From: Myxococcales bacterium
GTDB taxonomy: Bacteria; Myxococcota_A; Polyangia; Fen-1088
Assembly: GCA_003157775.1 (NCBI GenBank)
Contig: PMKP01000130.1
Coordinates: forward strand, 1,767-48,556
Length of the DNA stretch: 46,790 bases
Direction: 5' to 3'
The position numbers and the translations under genes are program-made. The number at the start of each line of letters is the position of its first letter. Within the stretch, counting starts at the first letter, position 1. Of this stretch, positions 18,327 through 26,536 are shown piece by piece. The notes under the pieces are model-generated. The model was given only the letters and a program-made list of their open reading frames with translations. It searched no databases and was not told where the DNA came from.

Positions 18327-19343
18327 ATGGCAAGCCAGGGCGTTGTTTTTGATCCAGAGGAATTCTCTCGTCTCGCACGCGAAGCAGGAGTTCGGCTGCG
18401 CGGATCGCGCAGGCCCCTGATGTTCATCGGGCTGGCGATCGTCGGATTGGTGGCCCTTTACAGCTCGTACTACCAGGTAGAACCGGATGAGGTCGGCCTG
18501 GTGACGCGCTTCGGGCGTTTTGTGCGGACCTGCAATCCCGGCCCGCACGCCAAGTTCCCCTTTGGCATCGAACGGGTGCAGAAGGTTCCGGTGCAGCGCC
18601 AGCTCAAGCAAGAGTTTGGCTTTCGCACTGCCCGTGCAGACATTCAAAGTTCGTTTCACAAAGACGAAAAGACCGAGGCCGAGTCGGTGATGTTGACCGG
18701 GGATCTCAACGTGGCGACGGTCGAGTGGATCGTCCAGTACAAGATTTCGGACCCGTACAAGTACCTTTTCCGAATGCGCGACGTCGAGGAGACTTTCCGA
18801 CTGATGACCGAAGCGTCCATGCGCACCGTGGTTGGCGATCACAGCGTGACCGAGCTTCTGACCGTGGGGCGTGAGGCAATCGCCTCCAAGGCCAAGGAAT
18901 TGCTTTCGCACCTGTGCAAGCTCTACGACAATGGCATTTCAGTTCAGCAACTCATCCTGCAAAACGTGGATCCCCCGGAAGCAGTCCGGCCCTCCTTCAA
19001 TGCGGTCAACCAGGCCATTCAAGAGCGGGAGCGCGCCATCAACGAGGCGTGGGCCGAATACAATCAGGAGATCCCACGCGCCCGCGGCCTGGCCGAACAG
19101 AAGATCCAGGCCGCCGAGGGATATGCCATCGACCGCGTGAACCGGGCCAAAGGCGACGCCCAACGTTTCAATGCACTGGAAGAGCAATATCGCAAGGCCC
19201 CGGAAGTCACGCGCACCCGTATCTATCTCGAAACCCTGGCCGCGGTCTTGCCCACGGCCGGCAAGAAACTGATCTTTGACGAAAAGGCCAAAGGGATCTT
19301 ACCCATGTTTCCCCTCGGCCCGGTCCAGGAGTTGAAGCCATGA
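18327..19343 (+). CDS. hflK: Band-7/SPFH protease modulator HflK
   Basis: N-terminal TM; YYQVEPDEVGLVTRFGRFVRTCNPGPHAKFPFGIERV; first of a translationally coupled HflK-HflC pair. Confidence 0.88.
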   Translation: MASQGVVFDPEEFSRLAREAGVRLRGSRRPLMFIGLAIVGLVALYSSYYQVEPDEVGLVTRFGRFVRTCNPGPHAKFPFGIERVQKVPVQRQLKQEFGFRTARADIQSSFHKDEKTEAESVMLTGDLNVATVEWIVQYKISDPYKYLFRMRDVEETFRLMTEASMRTVVGDHSVTELLTVGREAIASKAKELLSHLCKLYDNGISVQQLILQNVDPPEAVRPSFNAVNQAIQERERAINEAWAEYNQEIPRARGLAEQKIQAAEGYAIDRVNRAKGDAQRFNALEEQYRKAPEVTRTRIYLETLAAVLPTAGKKLIFDEKAKGILPMFPLGPVQELKP

Positions 19344-20317
19344 GCGGCCGCTCGAAGGTCATTCTGGCTGCCTTCGCCGTGCTGGGGCTGGCGACGCTAG
19401 CTTCGGCTCTCTACACGGTTTCCGAAACCGAACAGGTCATCATCACCCAGTTTGGCGAGCCGATGGGAGAGGCGGTCACCCAGGCTGGTCTGCACTTGAA
19501 GATCCCGTTCGCACAAGAAGCCAACGTGTTCGACAAGCGCTGGTTGGAATGGAACGGTAACGCCAACCAGGTTCCCACCCGCGACAAGAAATACATCGGC
19601 GTGGAAACCTATGCGCGCTGGCGCATCGCCAACCCGTTGCTGTTCTTCCAACGATTGCGCGACGAAGGCCGCGCCCAGTCGCGCCTGGACGACATCATCG
19701 ACGGAGAAACCCGTAACGTGATCGCGAGCCACGACCTCATTGAAGCCGTGCGCACCACCAACCGCGCCTTCGAAAAGGGCGAAGAGGCGGAAGACATCAT
19801 GGAAGCCGAGTCCATGCGCCAGATCGAGCTGGGGCGGGACAAGATCACCCGGCTGATTCTCGAGCGGGTTTCGCACGTGGTGCCGGACTACGGCATCGAG
19901 CTGGTCGACGTCCAGATCCAACGGATTAACTACATCGAGAGTGTGCAGGCCAAGGTCTTCGACCGCATGATCTCCGAGCGCAAGCGCATCGCTGACCGCC
20001 ACCGTTCCGAGGGACAAGGCAAGAGCGCCGAGGTCCGCGGCAAGAAGGAACGCGAGCTGAAAGTGATCGAATCCGAGGCCTATCGCAAGACCCAGGAAAT
20101 CATGGGGCGGGGCGATGCCGAAGCAACCTCCATCTACGCGGAGGCCTACAACCGCAATCGCGAGCTCTACCGATTCCTCAAGACGATGGAAACCTACCAC
20201 AGCACGATCGACAAGGAGAGTTGGCTGGTCTTGTCCACCAGCACGGATGTATTCCGCTACCTGCAGTCGCAAAACGCCGCTGGAAATCCTGGCAAGCCCA
20301 CAGTTCCCAACCGATGA
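19340..20317 (+). CDS. hflC: Band-7/SPFH protease modulator HflC
   Basis: YTVSETEQVIITQFGEPMGEAVTQAGLHLKIPFAQEANVFDKR; ATGA overlap with hflK. Confidence 0.88.
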   Translation: MSGRSKVILAAFAVLGLATLASALYTVSETEQVIITQFGEPMGEAVTQAGLHLKIPFAQEANVFDKRWLEWNGNANQVPTRDKKYIGVETYARWRIANPLLFFQRLRDEGRAQSRLDDIIDGETRNVIASHDLIEAVRTTNRAFEKGEEAEDIMEAESMRQIELGRDKITRLILERVSHVVPDYGIELVDVQIQRINYIESVQAKVFDRMISERKRIADRHRSEGQGKSAEVRGKKERELKVIESEAYRKTQEIMGRGDAEATSIYAEAYNRNRELYRFLKTMETYHSTIDKESWLVLSTSTDVFRYLQSQNAAGNPGKPTVPNR

Positions 20318-20826
20318 CGCCCAAGACGGAACCCGATCCCTATTCCGTTCTAGGCGTCGCGCGCACCGCCAGCGATTCCGAAATTCGCGCTGCCTACCAT
20401 GCGCTGGTGGCGAAGTACCATCCCGACCGGCACCAGGGTAATCCACTGGAAGATTTGGCTTCCGAGAAAGTGGCCGCAATCAACCGGGCCTACGAAATCC
20501 TCTCTGATCCTGCACGCCGGGCCGACTACGACAGCGGCCTTCAGCCACGCGCCACCGGCCAGCCCTATTCCACTGCCCCAGGTTCCCTCTCACGCAAGCA
20601 TATCCGCTGGCTACAGATTGTCGCAGTCCTCTTGATCCTGCCGCTCGCGTTTCGCTTCGGATCGTTCCTTGTGCGCCTGCTCGTCCGGCTGGTCCGTGCC
20701 GCGCTCGAAGTCACGCCACTTCTTCGCGGGACTCCCCTCGCTGGAGGACTCGTCCTCCTACTGATTGCGATTCTGGTGCTCGTCCTCGTCCGCCAACACC
20801 GCGCGAAACGGAAAGGCCCTGATTGA
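20314..20826 (+). CDS. J-domain (DnaJ-like) membrane protein
   Basis: DPYSVLGVARTASDSEIRAAYHALVAKYHPDRHQ with HPD motif; two hydrophobic segments at the C-terminus; ATGA overlap with hflC. Confidence 0.85.
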   Translation: MTPKTEPDPYSVLGVARTASDSEIRAAYHALVAKYHPDRHQGNPLEDLASEKVAAINRAYEILSDPARRADYDSGLQPRATGQPYSTAPGSLSRKHIRWLQIVAVLLILPLAFRFGSFLVRLLVRLVRAALEVTPLLRGTPLAGGLVLLLIAILVLVLVRQHRAKRKGPD

Positions 20827-21057
20827 CCGACGCATCCTTCAATTCTCCTGTGAGGTAGTTCCGCGAATACTACCTGCCCAAGCACCTCTGGCTGCTGGTG
20901 GCCTTTTCTATCGTCCTTATCGCCCTCACGGGCATGGTCTTCGTGGAAGCCTTCACCAAGTGGTTCCAGCTTCTCCGGATCAAGGAGAGGATCCTCGATC
21001 GCCACGGCGAGTGGGTGCTCCTCGACGCCGAGGAATGACGAAAAGGCTGCCTGCCCC

Positions 21058-23472
21058 TCACTCCGTCGAGAGGGCGAGCACCGGCAGCGGCGACAGGCGC
21101 GAGCGGACCAGGTACAGCTCTTTCTGCAGGGCCATGTCCTCTGGCCACAGCAGGGTCTGCCCAACCAGGGCGACATAGCGATCGGACAAAGAGGGATTAC
21201 TTCCCAGGCTCGCCCGCGCCGCGGTTGCGGCTTCCCGAATCCTAGATTGCTGGCCGATCCCAAAGAATCCCAGTCCGCGCAGCCAGGCCACGTTTTGTCC
21301 GAGGCACAGCAGATGCTCGGCGGGACGTCGGCGTTCACAGCTCGCCTGCGCGAAGACATCGCGTATGGCCTGCGCAGACAGGGCCGCCAGTTCGTGCGGC
21401 ATCCCGCTACCCACCGCCAGCCGAGCATCCCAGGTCAGCCGCCGCAAATGCTCAGACTGGGTCCCGTCATTCGCGTCCTTGCCCCGCTGGAGCGCGGCCT
21501 TCTCGGCCAGCCATTCCTGATGCGATAACCGCTCGATGACCTGCTCACGCATTTGCGCCAACCGGCGTGCGCGCTCTCTTGCATCGCCAGCCTTGGCTAG
21601 CAGGCCACGCGCCGCCTCGGCCCGTTGCTCCGGACTGGCAATGACGTCAATGGTGGCCAGCTTGAAGGTCCCCCGGTCCTGGTTTCCATCTTTGAGAGAA
21701 AGAGTGGCCTGGTACTGACCCGCGACGGCCGGCGCCCTGAGCAGGAACGCACGACGTTCGATTCCTGGCCCCGGCTCGCTGCCGTACGACGCCAAGCGGA
21801 TCTCATCCGAATCGTAGTCGTCCAGGCGGGCTTTGGCAAAGATTGCTCGCACGCCCTCGGCCGAATGGCGCTCCACCAGTATTTCGATGCGCAGCAAGCC
21901 CTGTGGACCAGCGATAGGAACCGTGCGATCCGAGCTATAGATGCGGCACCCGGGCAACTCGGCCAGCAGCGCGGCTTCGGGCGGGACCTGGCCCACCTCG
22001 ACCACTTCGCGTCGCACGCTGAGCTGCGAATCCGGCTGAGGCCAAAACACGCGCCCGACCAGGCTGCGATCGAATTGAAAGAAAGGGTTTGCTTTCGCAT
22101 CCGCCAGATCGGCCCGCTGCTCCTGGTGCTGGTACTGATTCACCTCTGGCCAGTGGCCCCGCACGCGTGCCATCTGGTAGTCGGTTAGGTATCCCGAATC
22201 AACCAGGCGCATGGCCCCAAAAAGCAAACTGCCGCCCGCGTCGGGCAATATCACCGTCGGATTGATGAGCCCCAGTCGGCGCTGATGGTCGAGTCGCTGC
22301 AGCCCCTGAACGTACACCACATGGCCGATGTTGACGTCGAGCAGGCGAGGTGGCGCCACTATGGGGTTGCCCGCCCGGTGCAAGAGCAGCAGCATGGTCA
22401 GCGCGAAAGCACCCGCGGTGGCGCCTGCCACAATACGAAGCCACCGACGGGAAAATCCGCTGGACAGCCCGGCACCGACGAGAAACGCGAAGGCCGCGTG
22501 CGCCAGGGCCAGCAGCGGCGTGGCAAAGCGGTGCTCGCCCATCCAGTCGTTGCCCTTGAATGCGGGCATGAGCACGCTTGCAAGCAAGAGCGCCACCAGG
22601 ACCAGGGCCACGGCACGCCAGCGGGGATGCAGAAACAGCCCCACCACGCATGCCGCAAAAATCGCAGTATAGCGATAGGGGAGGATCATATTGAGGACGT
22701 AGGCGCGAAAGTGGAGCATAAAACCCGCGCCCGGCGCCTTGGCGTAATAGGTGTTCGGCAACAGATCCCGATAGACCCAATAGCGCCACAGCAAGAACAG
22801 GCCGCCCAGCGCGACGGCCACACCCACGGCGCGAAACCACGGCCGCATGACACCCCAGCCCTCCCGGCGCGCACGCCACGCCAGCACGAACGCGAGCGCA
22901 CCGAAGAACCCCGCCGCGTAGACGATCCCCTCGGGCCGGACCAGCGCCGCTGCGAAGGCCAGCGTGCCATCAATGAGCGGACGGGGCCCTTGCTCCGAGG
23001 CCACGGCGGCCCGCCAGAGCAAGGCCAGCAGCACCGTGGTCTGCAGCGCGTTCTCCAGGCCAGAGCCGTACCAAGCCCATGTAGACGGAGTCATCAGCTC
23101 TGCCGCCGCAAAAACCACCGTGCCCACCACCGCCGACGCAAGCCCCGCTCTCCTCTTTAGAATCAGGAAGGCAAAAGCGAGGGCGCCACCGAACAGCACG
23201 GCCTCGAGCGAAAGGTGTGAGGTGATCGGGTCGAAAACCCGCACCAGCCAGAGGAGCGCCACAATCAGGCAAAGCAAGGGATTGCTGTATCCCTCCACCC
23301 GCGGGCCCTCGGGAAAAAGCGAAGCCGTCCCATGCCAGGCGAACGAGCGTGCATACGCGAAGGTGATACCCGCGTCATCTACGTTCCAGTACGCTGCCTT
23401 GGCCCGCGCCCACCGGAAAGCGAGGGCCCCCAAGACGACCACGGCGATCATCAGCACAGCCCGCCTGGCCAT
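21058..23472 (-). CDS. GT-C-like polytopic membrane glycosyltransferase with long C-terminal extension
   Basis: Multiple TM segments; WNVDDAGITFAYARSFAWHG...VEGYSNPL; RDLLPNTYYAKAPG. Start moved to MARRAVLMIAVVV because the ORF-track start lies in a palindromic repeat. Confidence 0.65.
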   Translation of the reverse strand: MARRAVLMIAVVVLGALAFRWARAKAAYWNVDDAGITFAYARSFAWHGTASLFPEGPRVEGYSNPLLCLIVALLWLVRVFDPITSHLSLEAVLFGGALAFAFLILKRRAGLASAVVGTVVFAAAELMTPSTWAWYGSGLENALQTTVLLALLWRAAVASEQGPRPLIDGTLAFAAALVRPEGIVYAAGFFGALAFVLAWRARREGWGVMRPWFRAVGVAVALGGLFLLWRYWVYRDLLPNTYYAKAPGAGFMLHFRAYVLNMILPYRYTAIFAACVVGLFLHPRWRAVALVLVALLLASVLMPAFKGNDWMGEHRFATPLLALAHAAFAFLVGAGLSSGFSRRWLRIVAGATAGAFALTMLLLLHRAGNPIVAPPRLLDVNIGHVVYVQGLQRLDHQRRLGLINPTVILPDAGGSLLFGAMRLVDSGYLTDYQMARVRGHWPEVNQYQHQEQRADLADAKANPFFQFDRSLVGRVFWPQPDSQLSVRREVVEVGQVPPEAALLAELPGCRIYSSDRTVPIAGPQGLLRIEILVERHSAEGVRAIFAKARLDDYDSDEIRLASYGSEPGPGIERRAFLLRAPAVAGQYQATLSLKDGNQDRGTFKLATIDVIASPEQRAEAARGLLAKAGDARERARRLAQMREQVIERLSHQEWLAEKAALQRGKDANDGTQSEHLRRLTWDARLAVGSGMPHELAALSAQAIRDVFAQASCERRRPAEHLLCLGQNVAWLRGLGFFGIGQQSRIREAATAARASLGSNPSLSDRYVALVGQTLLWPEDMALQKELYLVRSRLSPLPVLALSTE

Positions 23473-23479
23473 GTCAGTC

Positions 23480-23552
23480 GCGTGGGGAGCCGGCGAGCTT
23501 TGCTCGCCGCGCACCATCGCGGGAGGGTTTGGGAACCCTTTCAGGGTTCCCA
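23480..23552 (+). repeat. Dispersed two-hairpin repeat, copy 1
   Basis: GGCGAGC-TTT-GCTCGCC hairpin, TCGCGGGAGG, then GGGAACCC-TTTCA-GGGTTCCC hairpin; second copy at 26421. Confidence 0.8.
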
Positions 23553-23657
23553 TGTGACGTGAGGACATCGCGGCTCAGACTAGCACCCCAGTGGTACATC
23601 GAGACGGGATCCTGTAAGCTGGAACCCAGAACGAGGTTCCGCGTGACGGTTGGCAAC

Positions 23658-24887
23658 ATGCAAACCACCGGCAACGTCGAGCACCTTGCCGAGACTGATG
23701 ATTCCACCCGGGCGGCTGCGCCCGCGGAGGAAGTTGACGAGGACCTGTCTATTCCAAACCCACCGACCGCTCCGGGTCCGATCCTGACCCTGTCTCCGGA
23801 AGAGATCACCCGATTCTTCCTTCGCGCCCGACGGGACCAAGACACCGAGCGCTGGGACGTGCGCCTTGACGCCGCTTTGCGCGAGATCCTCGAACGCGCC
23901 AACGACTTCGTCCCCTCTGAATCGGGCGGCATCCTGCTCGACGATCCACGCGCCAAACTCGCTGGCGTCCGAACCCCCCGCCTGACGTTCATCGCCACCT
24001 TCGGCCCAGGTACTGCGCATCTCTTGGGCAAACGAATTCCCAGTGATCGCGGCTTCGTCGGACAGATCTACCGCACAGGAACACCGGTTCGCAGCGACGA
24101 CCTTTCGCCTGATGACCCGTTGTCGATCGCGATGCCGGTGCGCGGCGCTGGCCGGCCCGTGGCATCGGTGATCGGGATGCCCGTGATCGTGGGCGAATCG
24201 ATCTGCGGTGTCTTGCAGCTCATCAACCGGCGCTCGGGCGGTCCGTACAGCGCGCGAGATAATGAGCTTCTGCGTATCTTCGCGGCCTATATGTCTTCAT
24301 CGGTCCAGAACGCCCTTGACGCCATTCACGCCCGCGCTTTGGCCCGCTTGGATCACCTGACCGGCCTGTTCAACAGCCGCTATTTCCACGTGCGCTTGGA
24401 GGATGAGATCGCGCACGCTGACCACAACGCCACGGATCTGTCGTTGCTGTTCATCGACCTCGACCACTTCAAGGAAGTCAACGATCGTTACGGACACTTG
24501 GCGGGGAGTTGGACCTTGCGTGAGGTAGCGCGCCTTCTGTCTGAAAACGCGCCGCCCGCAGCGGTTCTGGCTCGCTACGGCGGAGATGAGTTTGTGGCCA
24601 TTCTGCCTGGAAGCGACATCGACCGCGCGGTGCAGACCGCGGAGGACTTGCGGCGGGTCATCGCCGAGGCGACCATGTTCGATACTGAGGCAGAAGGCGA
24701 GCAGACGGCTCAGCCCTTGCCCGGCGTACACGCCTCAATTGGAGTGGCATCATACCGCGAGCACCTGGCGCCCGGGGGCAACCAGCGTCGGCGAGAGAAT
24801 CTGCTCCTCCGCCTCGCTGATGCGGCCATGTATCGGGCCAAGGCCAACGGCCGCAACCGCGTGGAAGTAGCGGACGCGGAAGACTAG
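23658..24887 (+). CDS. GAF domain plus GGDEF diguanylate cyclase
   Basis: GAF-like region (GRPVASVIGMPVIVGESICGVLQLINRRSG); LDHLTGLFNSRYF...DLDHFKEVNDRYGH...RYGGDEFVAIL. Confidence 0.85.
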   Translation: MQTTGNVEHLAETDDSTRAAAPAEEVDEDLSIPNPPTAPGPILTLSPEEITRFFLRARRDQDTERWDVRLDAALREILERANDFVPSESGGILLDDPRAKLAGVRTPRLTFIATFGPGTAHLLGKRIPSDRGFVGQIYRTGTPVRSDDLSPDDPLSIAMPVRGAGRPVASVIGMPVIVGESICGVLQLINRRSGGPYSARDNELLRIFAAYMSSSVQNALDAIHARALARLDHLTGLFNSRYFHVRLEDEIAHADHNATDLSLLFIDLDHFKEVNDRYGHLAGSWTLREVARLLSENAPPAAVLARYGGDEFVAILPGSDIDRAVQTAEDLRRVIAEATMFDTEAEGEQTAQPLPGVHASIGVASYREHLAPGGNQRRRENLLLRLADAAMYRAKANGRNRVEVADAED

Positions 24888-25097
24888 CTATCCTCGCTTC
24901 AAGGCGCGGACCAGGATCTTCAGTGCCAGCTTCTCCGGCTGGATCTGGTATCGCCCCATCGCCACCATCTGCCGCAGTTCCTCGATCCTCGCCTGTCGGC
25001 TGATGTCAGCGCCTTGCGCTCCTGTCGCCCTGGCGAAGTCCGAGTTTGAGCGTGGCCCCAACCGACTTCCGCTTGTGAGTGCCATACCCACACACAT
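24888..25097 (-). CDS. FlgM-like anti-sigma-28 factor
   Basis: C-terminal RIEELRQMVAMGRYQIQPEKLALKILVRAL resembles FlgM; immediately downstream of the FliA-like gene. Confidence 0.7.
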   Translation of the reverse strand: MCVGMALTSGSRLGPRSNSDFARATGAQGADISRQARIEELRQMVAMGRYQIQPEKLALKILVRALKRG

Positions 25098-25163
25098 CGG
25101 CCACCCTTGCCGAATCTTAAGCCGATTCTGGAGAAATCTTCAATTTACTGTAAATTCAATAGG

Positions 25164-25922
25164 TTAGGCGGCTGCTGAATCCTCCAGATCGCCCAACGAC
25201 TCGCGCAGGCGGCGGGTGGCCTCGCCGTGAATCTGACAGACGCGCGACTCGGTGACGCCGAGCACCTGCCCGATCTCTTTCAGGTTTAGGTTCTCGCAAT
25301 AGTATAGGGAGAGAACCTGCTGCATCTTCTCGGGAAGATCATCGATGCCTGCCACCAGGTGCGCCAGGGTCTCGCGGTGGGCGGTCATTTCGAACGGGTC
25401 GGGCTGGTTTTCGTCGCGGGTGCGATCCAGAAAGTCGGGCCCTGCATCGTCGATTCCCACCACCGAGGATCCGGATAGCTTCTGCTGGCGCGCATACAGC
25501 TCTTGAACATTCAGCCCCAACGTCTCAGCCAGCTCCAGGTTGTCCGGTGTGCGGCCAAGCTGCGACTCCAACCTCCGGGTCGCTTCACGCAGCTCATTGG
25601 AAAGCCGGCGCATGTCGCGCGAGAGCGTGTCGCGCGAGCGCAGATCGTCCAGCATGGCGCCGCGAATGCGAAACTCGGCAAAGGCTTCGAAGCGGTCGAC
25701 CCGCTTGGGATCGAACCGTCCCGCAGCTTCCATGAGCCCAATGACGCCGGATGAAATCAGATCATCCATCTCAACGTGCGCGGGCAGACGACGCGCCAAT
25801 CGCCGTGCCACTTTCTCGATGCAAGGATAGAATTTCGCGGCATATTCCTCGCGTCGCGCTGCCAACATCTTTGCCGATGGCTTGCGTGCCTTTCGCCCTT
25901 TGGTTCGTTTGCGCCGAAGCAT
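25164..25922 (-). CDS. FliA-like (sigma-28 type) sigma factor
   Basis: Region 2 (MDDLISSGVIGLMEAAGRFDP...FEAFAEFRIRGAMLDDLRSRD) and region 4 (LYYCENLNLKEIGQVLGVTESRVCQIHGEATRRLRE). Start uncertain (25922 or 25979). Confidence 0.85.
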   Translation of the reverse strand: MLRRKRTKGRKARKPSAKMLAARREEYAAKFYPCIEKVARRLARRLPAHVEMDDLISSGVIGLMEAAGRFDPKRVDRFEAFAEFRIRGAMLDDLRSRDTLSRDMRRLSNELREATRRLESQLGRTPDNLELAETLGLNVQELYARQQKLSGSSVVGIDDAGPDFLDRTRDENQPDPFEMTAHRETLAHLVAGIDDLPEKMQQVLSLYYCENLNLKEIGQVLGVTESRVCQIHGEATRRLRESLGDLEDSAAA

Positions 25923-26420
25923 TGGTATGGTCGGCGACCAATGCAGCGGGCGTGCCAGAGACGAGCAAAGCCTAACCACCCAGGATCACGAGTATCCGGG
26001 AGACGGCGAGTCATCTGATCGTCATCGCAATGACGGCCGAAGCGTCGATGCACCGTCAATCAGGTGACAGTCCACCGATTCGTCTGGGAACCTTGCGAGT
26101 TCCCGCGGCCTATCAACGCCAACAAGCAAGCGAGCTTTTCTTGCCGGAATTTCCCTACCTGTGGGTTCGCTTGAGGCAGCGCTCATCAGAGCGACACATG
26201 AAGGAGGTTGAGAGAAGTTTCAGATGCCCAACGCCCATGCAAAGATCGGGATGACACTTAGAATCCGGCCGACAAGCCGGCCCGAGAGCAAGGAGGGCCG
26301 ACTAGCGCCTCCACACCTGCCACCCCTGCCCGCGGCTGCGCCGCGCGCGTCGCCGGACCGGAATGTACTGATGTACTTGAGGACCGGAAGCGCAGGCCCG
26401 ACGCAGCCATCGGGCCGGCC

Positions 26421-26490
26421 GCGTGGGCGCAGGCGAGCTTTGCTCGCCAAAGCCCGTCGCGGGAGGTGCGAAACCCTTCCAGGGTTCTGC
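26421..26490 (+). repeat. Dispersed two-hairpin repeat, copy 2
   Basis: GCGTGGG-GC-GGCGAGCTTTGCTCGCC, TCGCGGGAGG and AACCCTTCCAGGGTT; same order and orientation as copy 1. Confidence 0.8.
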
Positions 26491-26536
26491 AGTGTATCGT
26501 CGGCCGTCGTCGCCTCGGTGGTTTGAGGGAACTTAG

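Noticed and set aside
22285-23160. 291-aa plus-strand ORF opposite the GT-C-like gene
   Set aside because: Charged, low-complexity shadow ORF on the antisense strand of a membrane protein.
23529-23657. N-terminal extension of the GGDEF ORF (MGTLSGFP...) and of the GT-C ORF (MSSRHMGTLKGFP...)
   Set aside because: Both starts lie in or beside the palindromic repeat and the extensions look non-native; later starts (23658 and 23472) preferred.
25140-25162. AATTTACTGTAAATT palindrome between the FliA-like and FlgM-like genes as an operator
   Set aside because: Single short AT-rich palindrome without a partner site; could be a weak terminator, not supportable.
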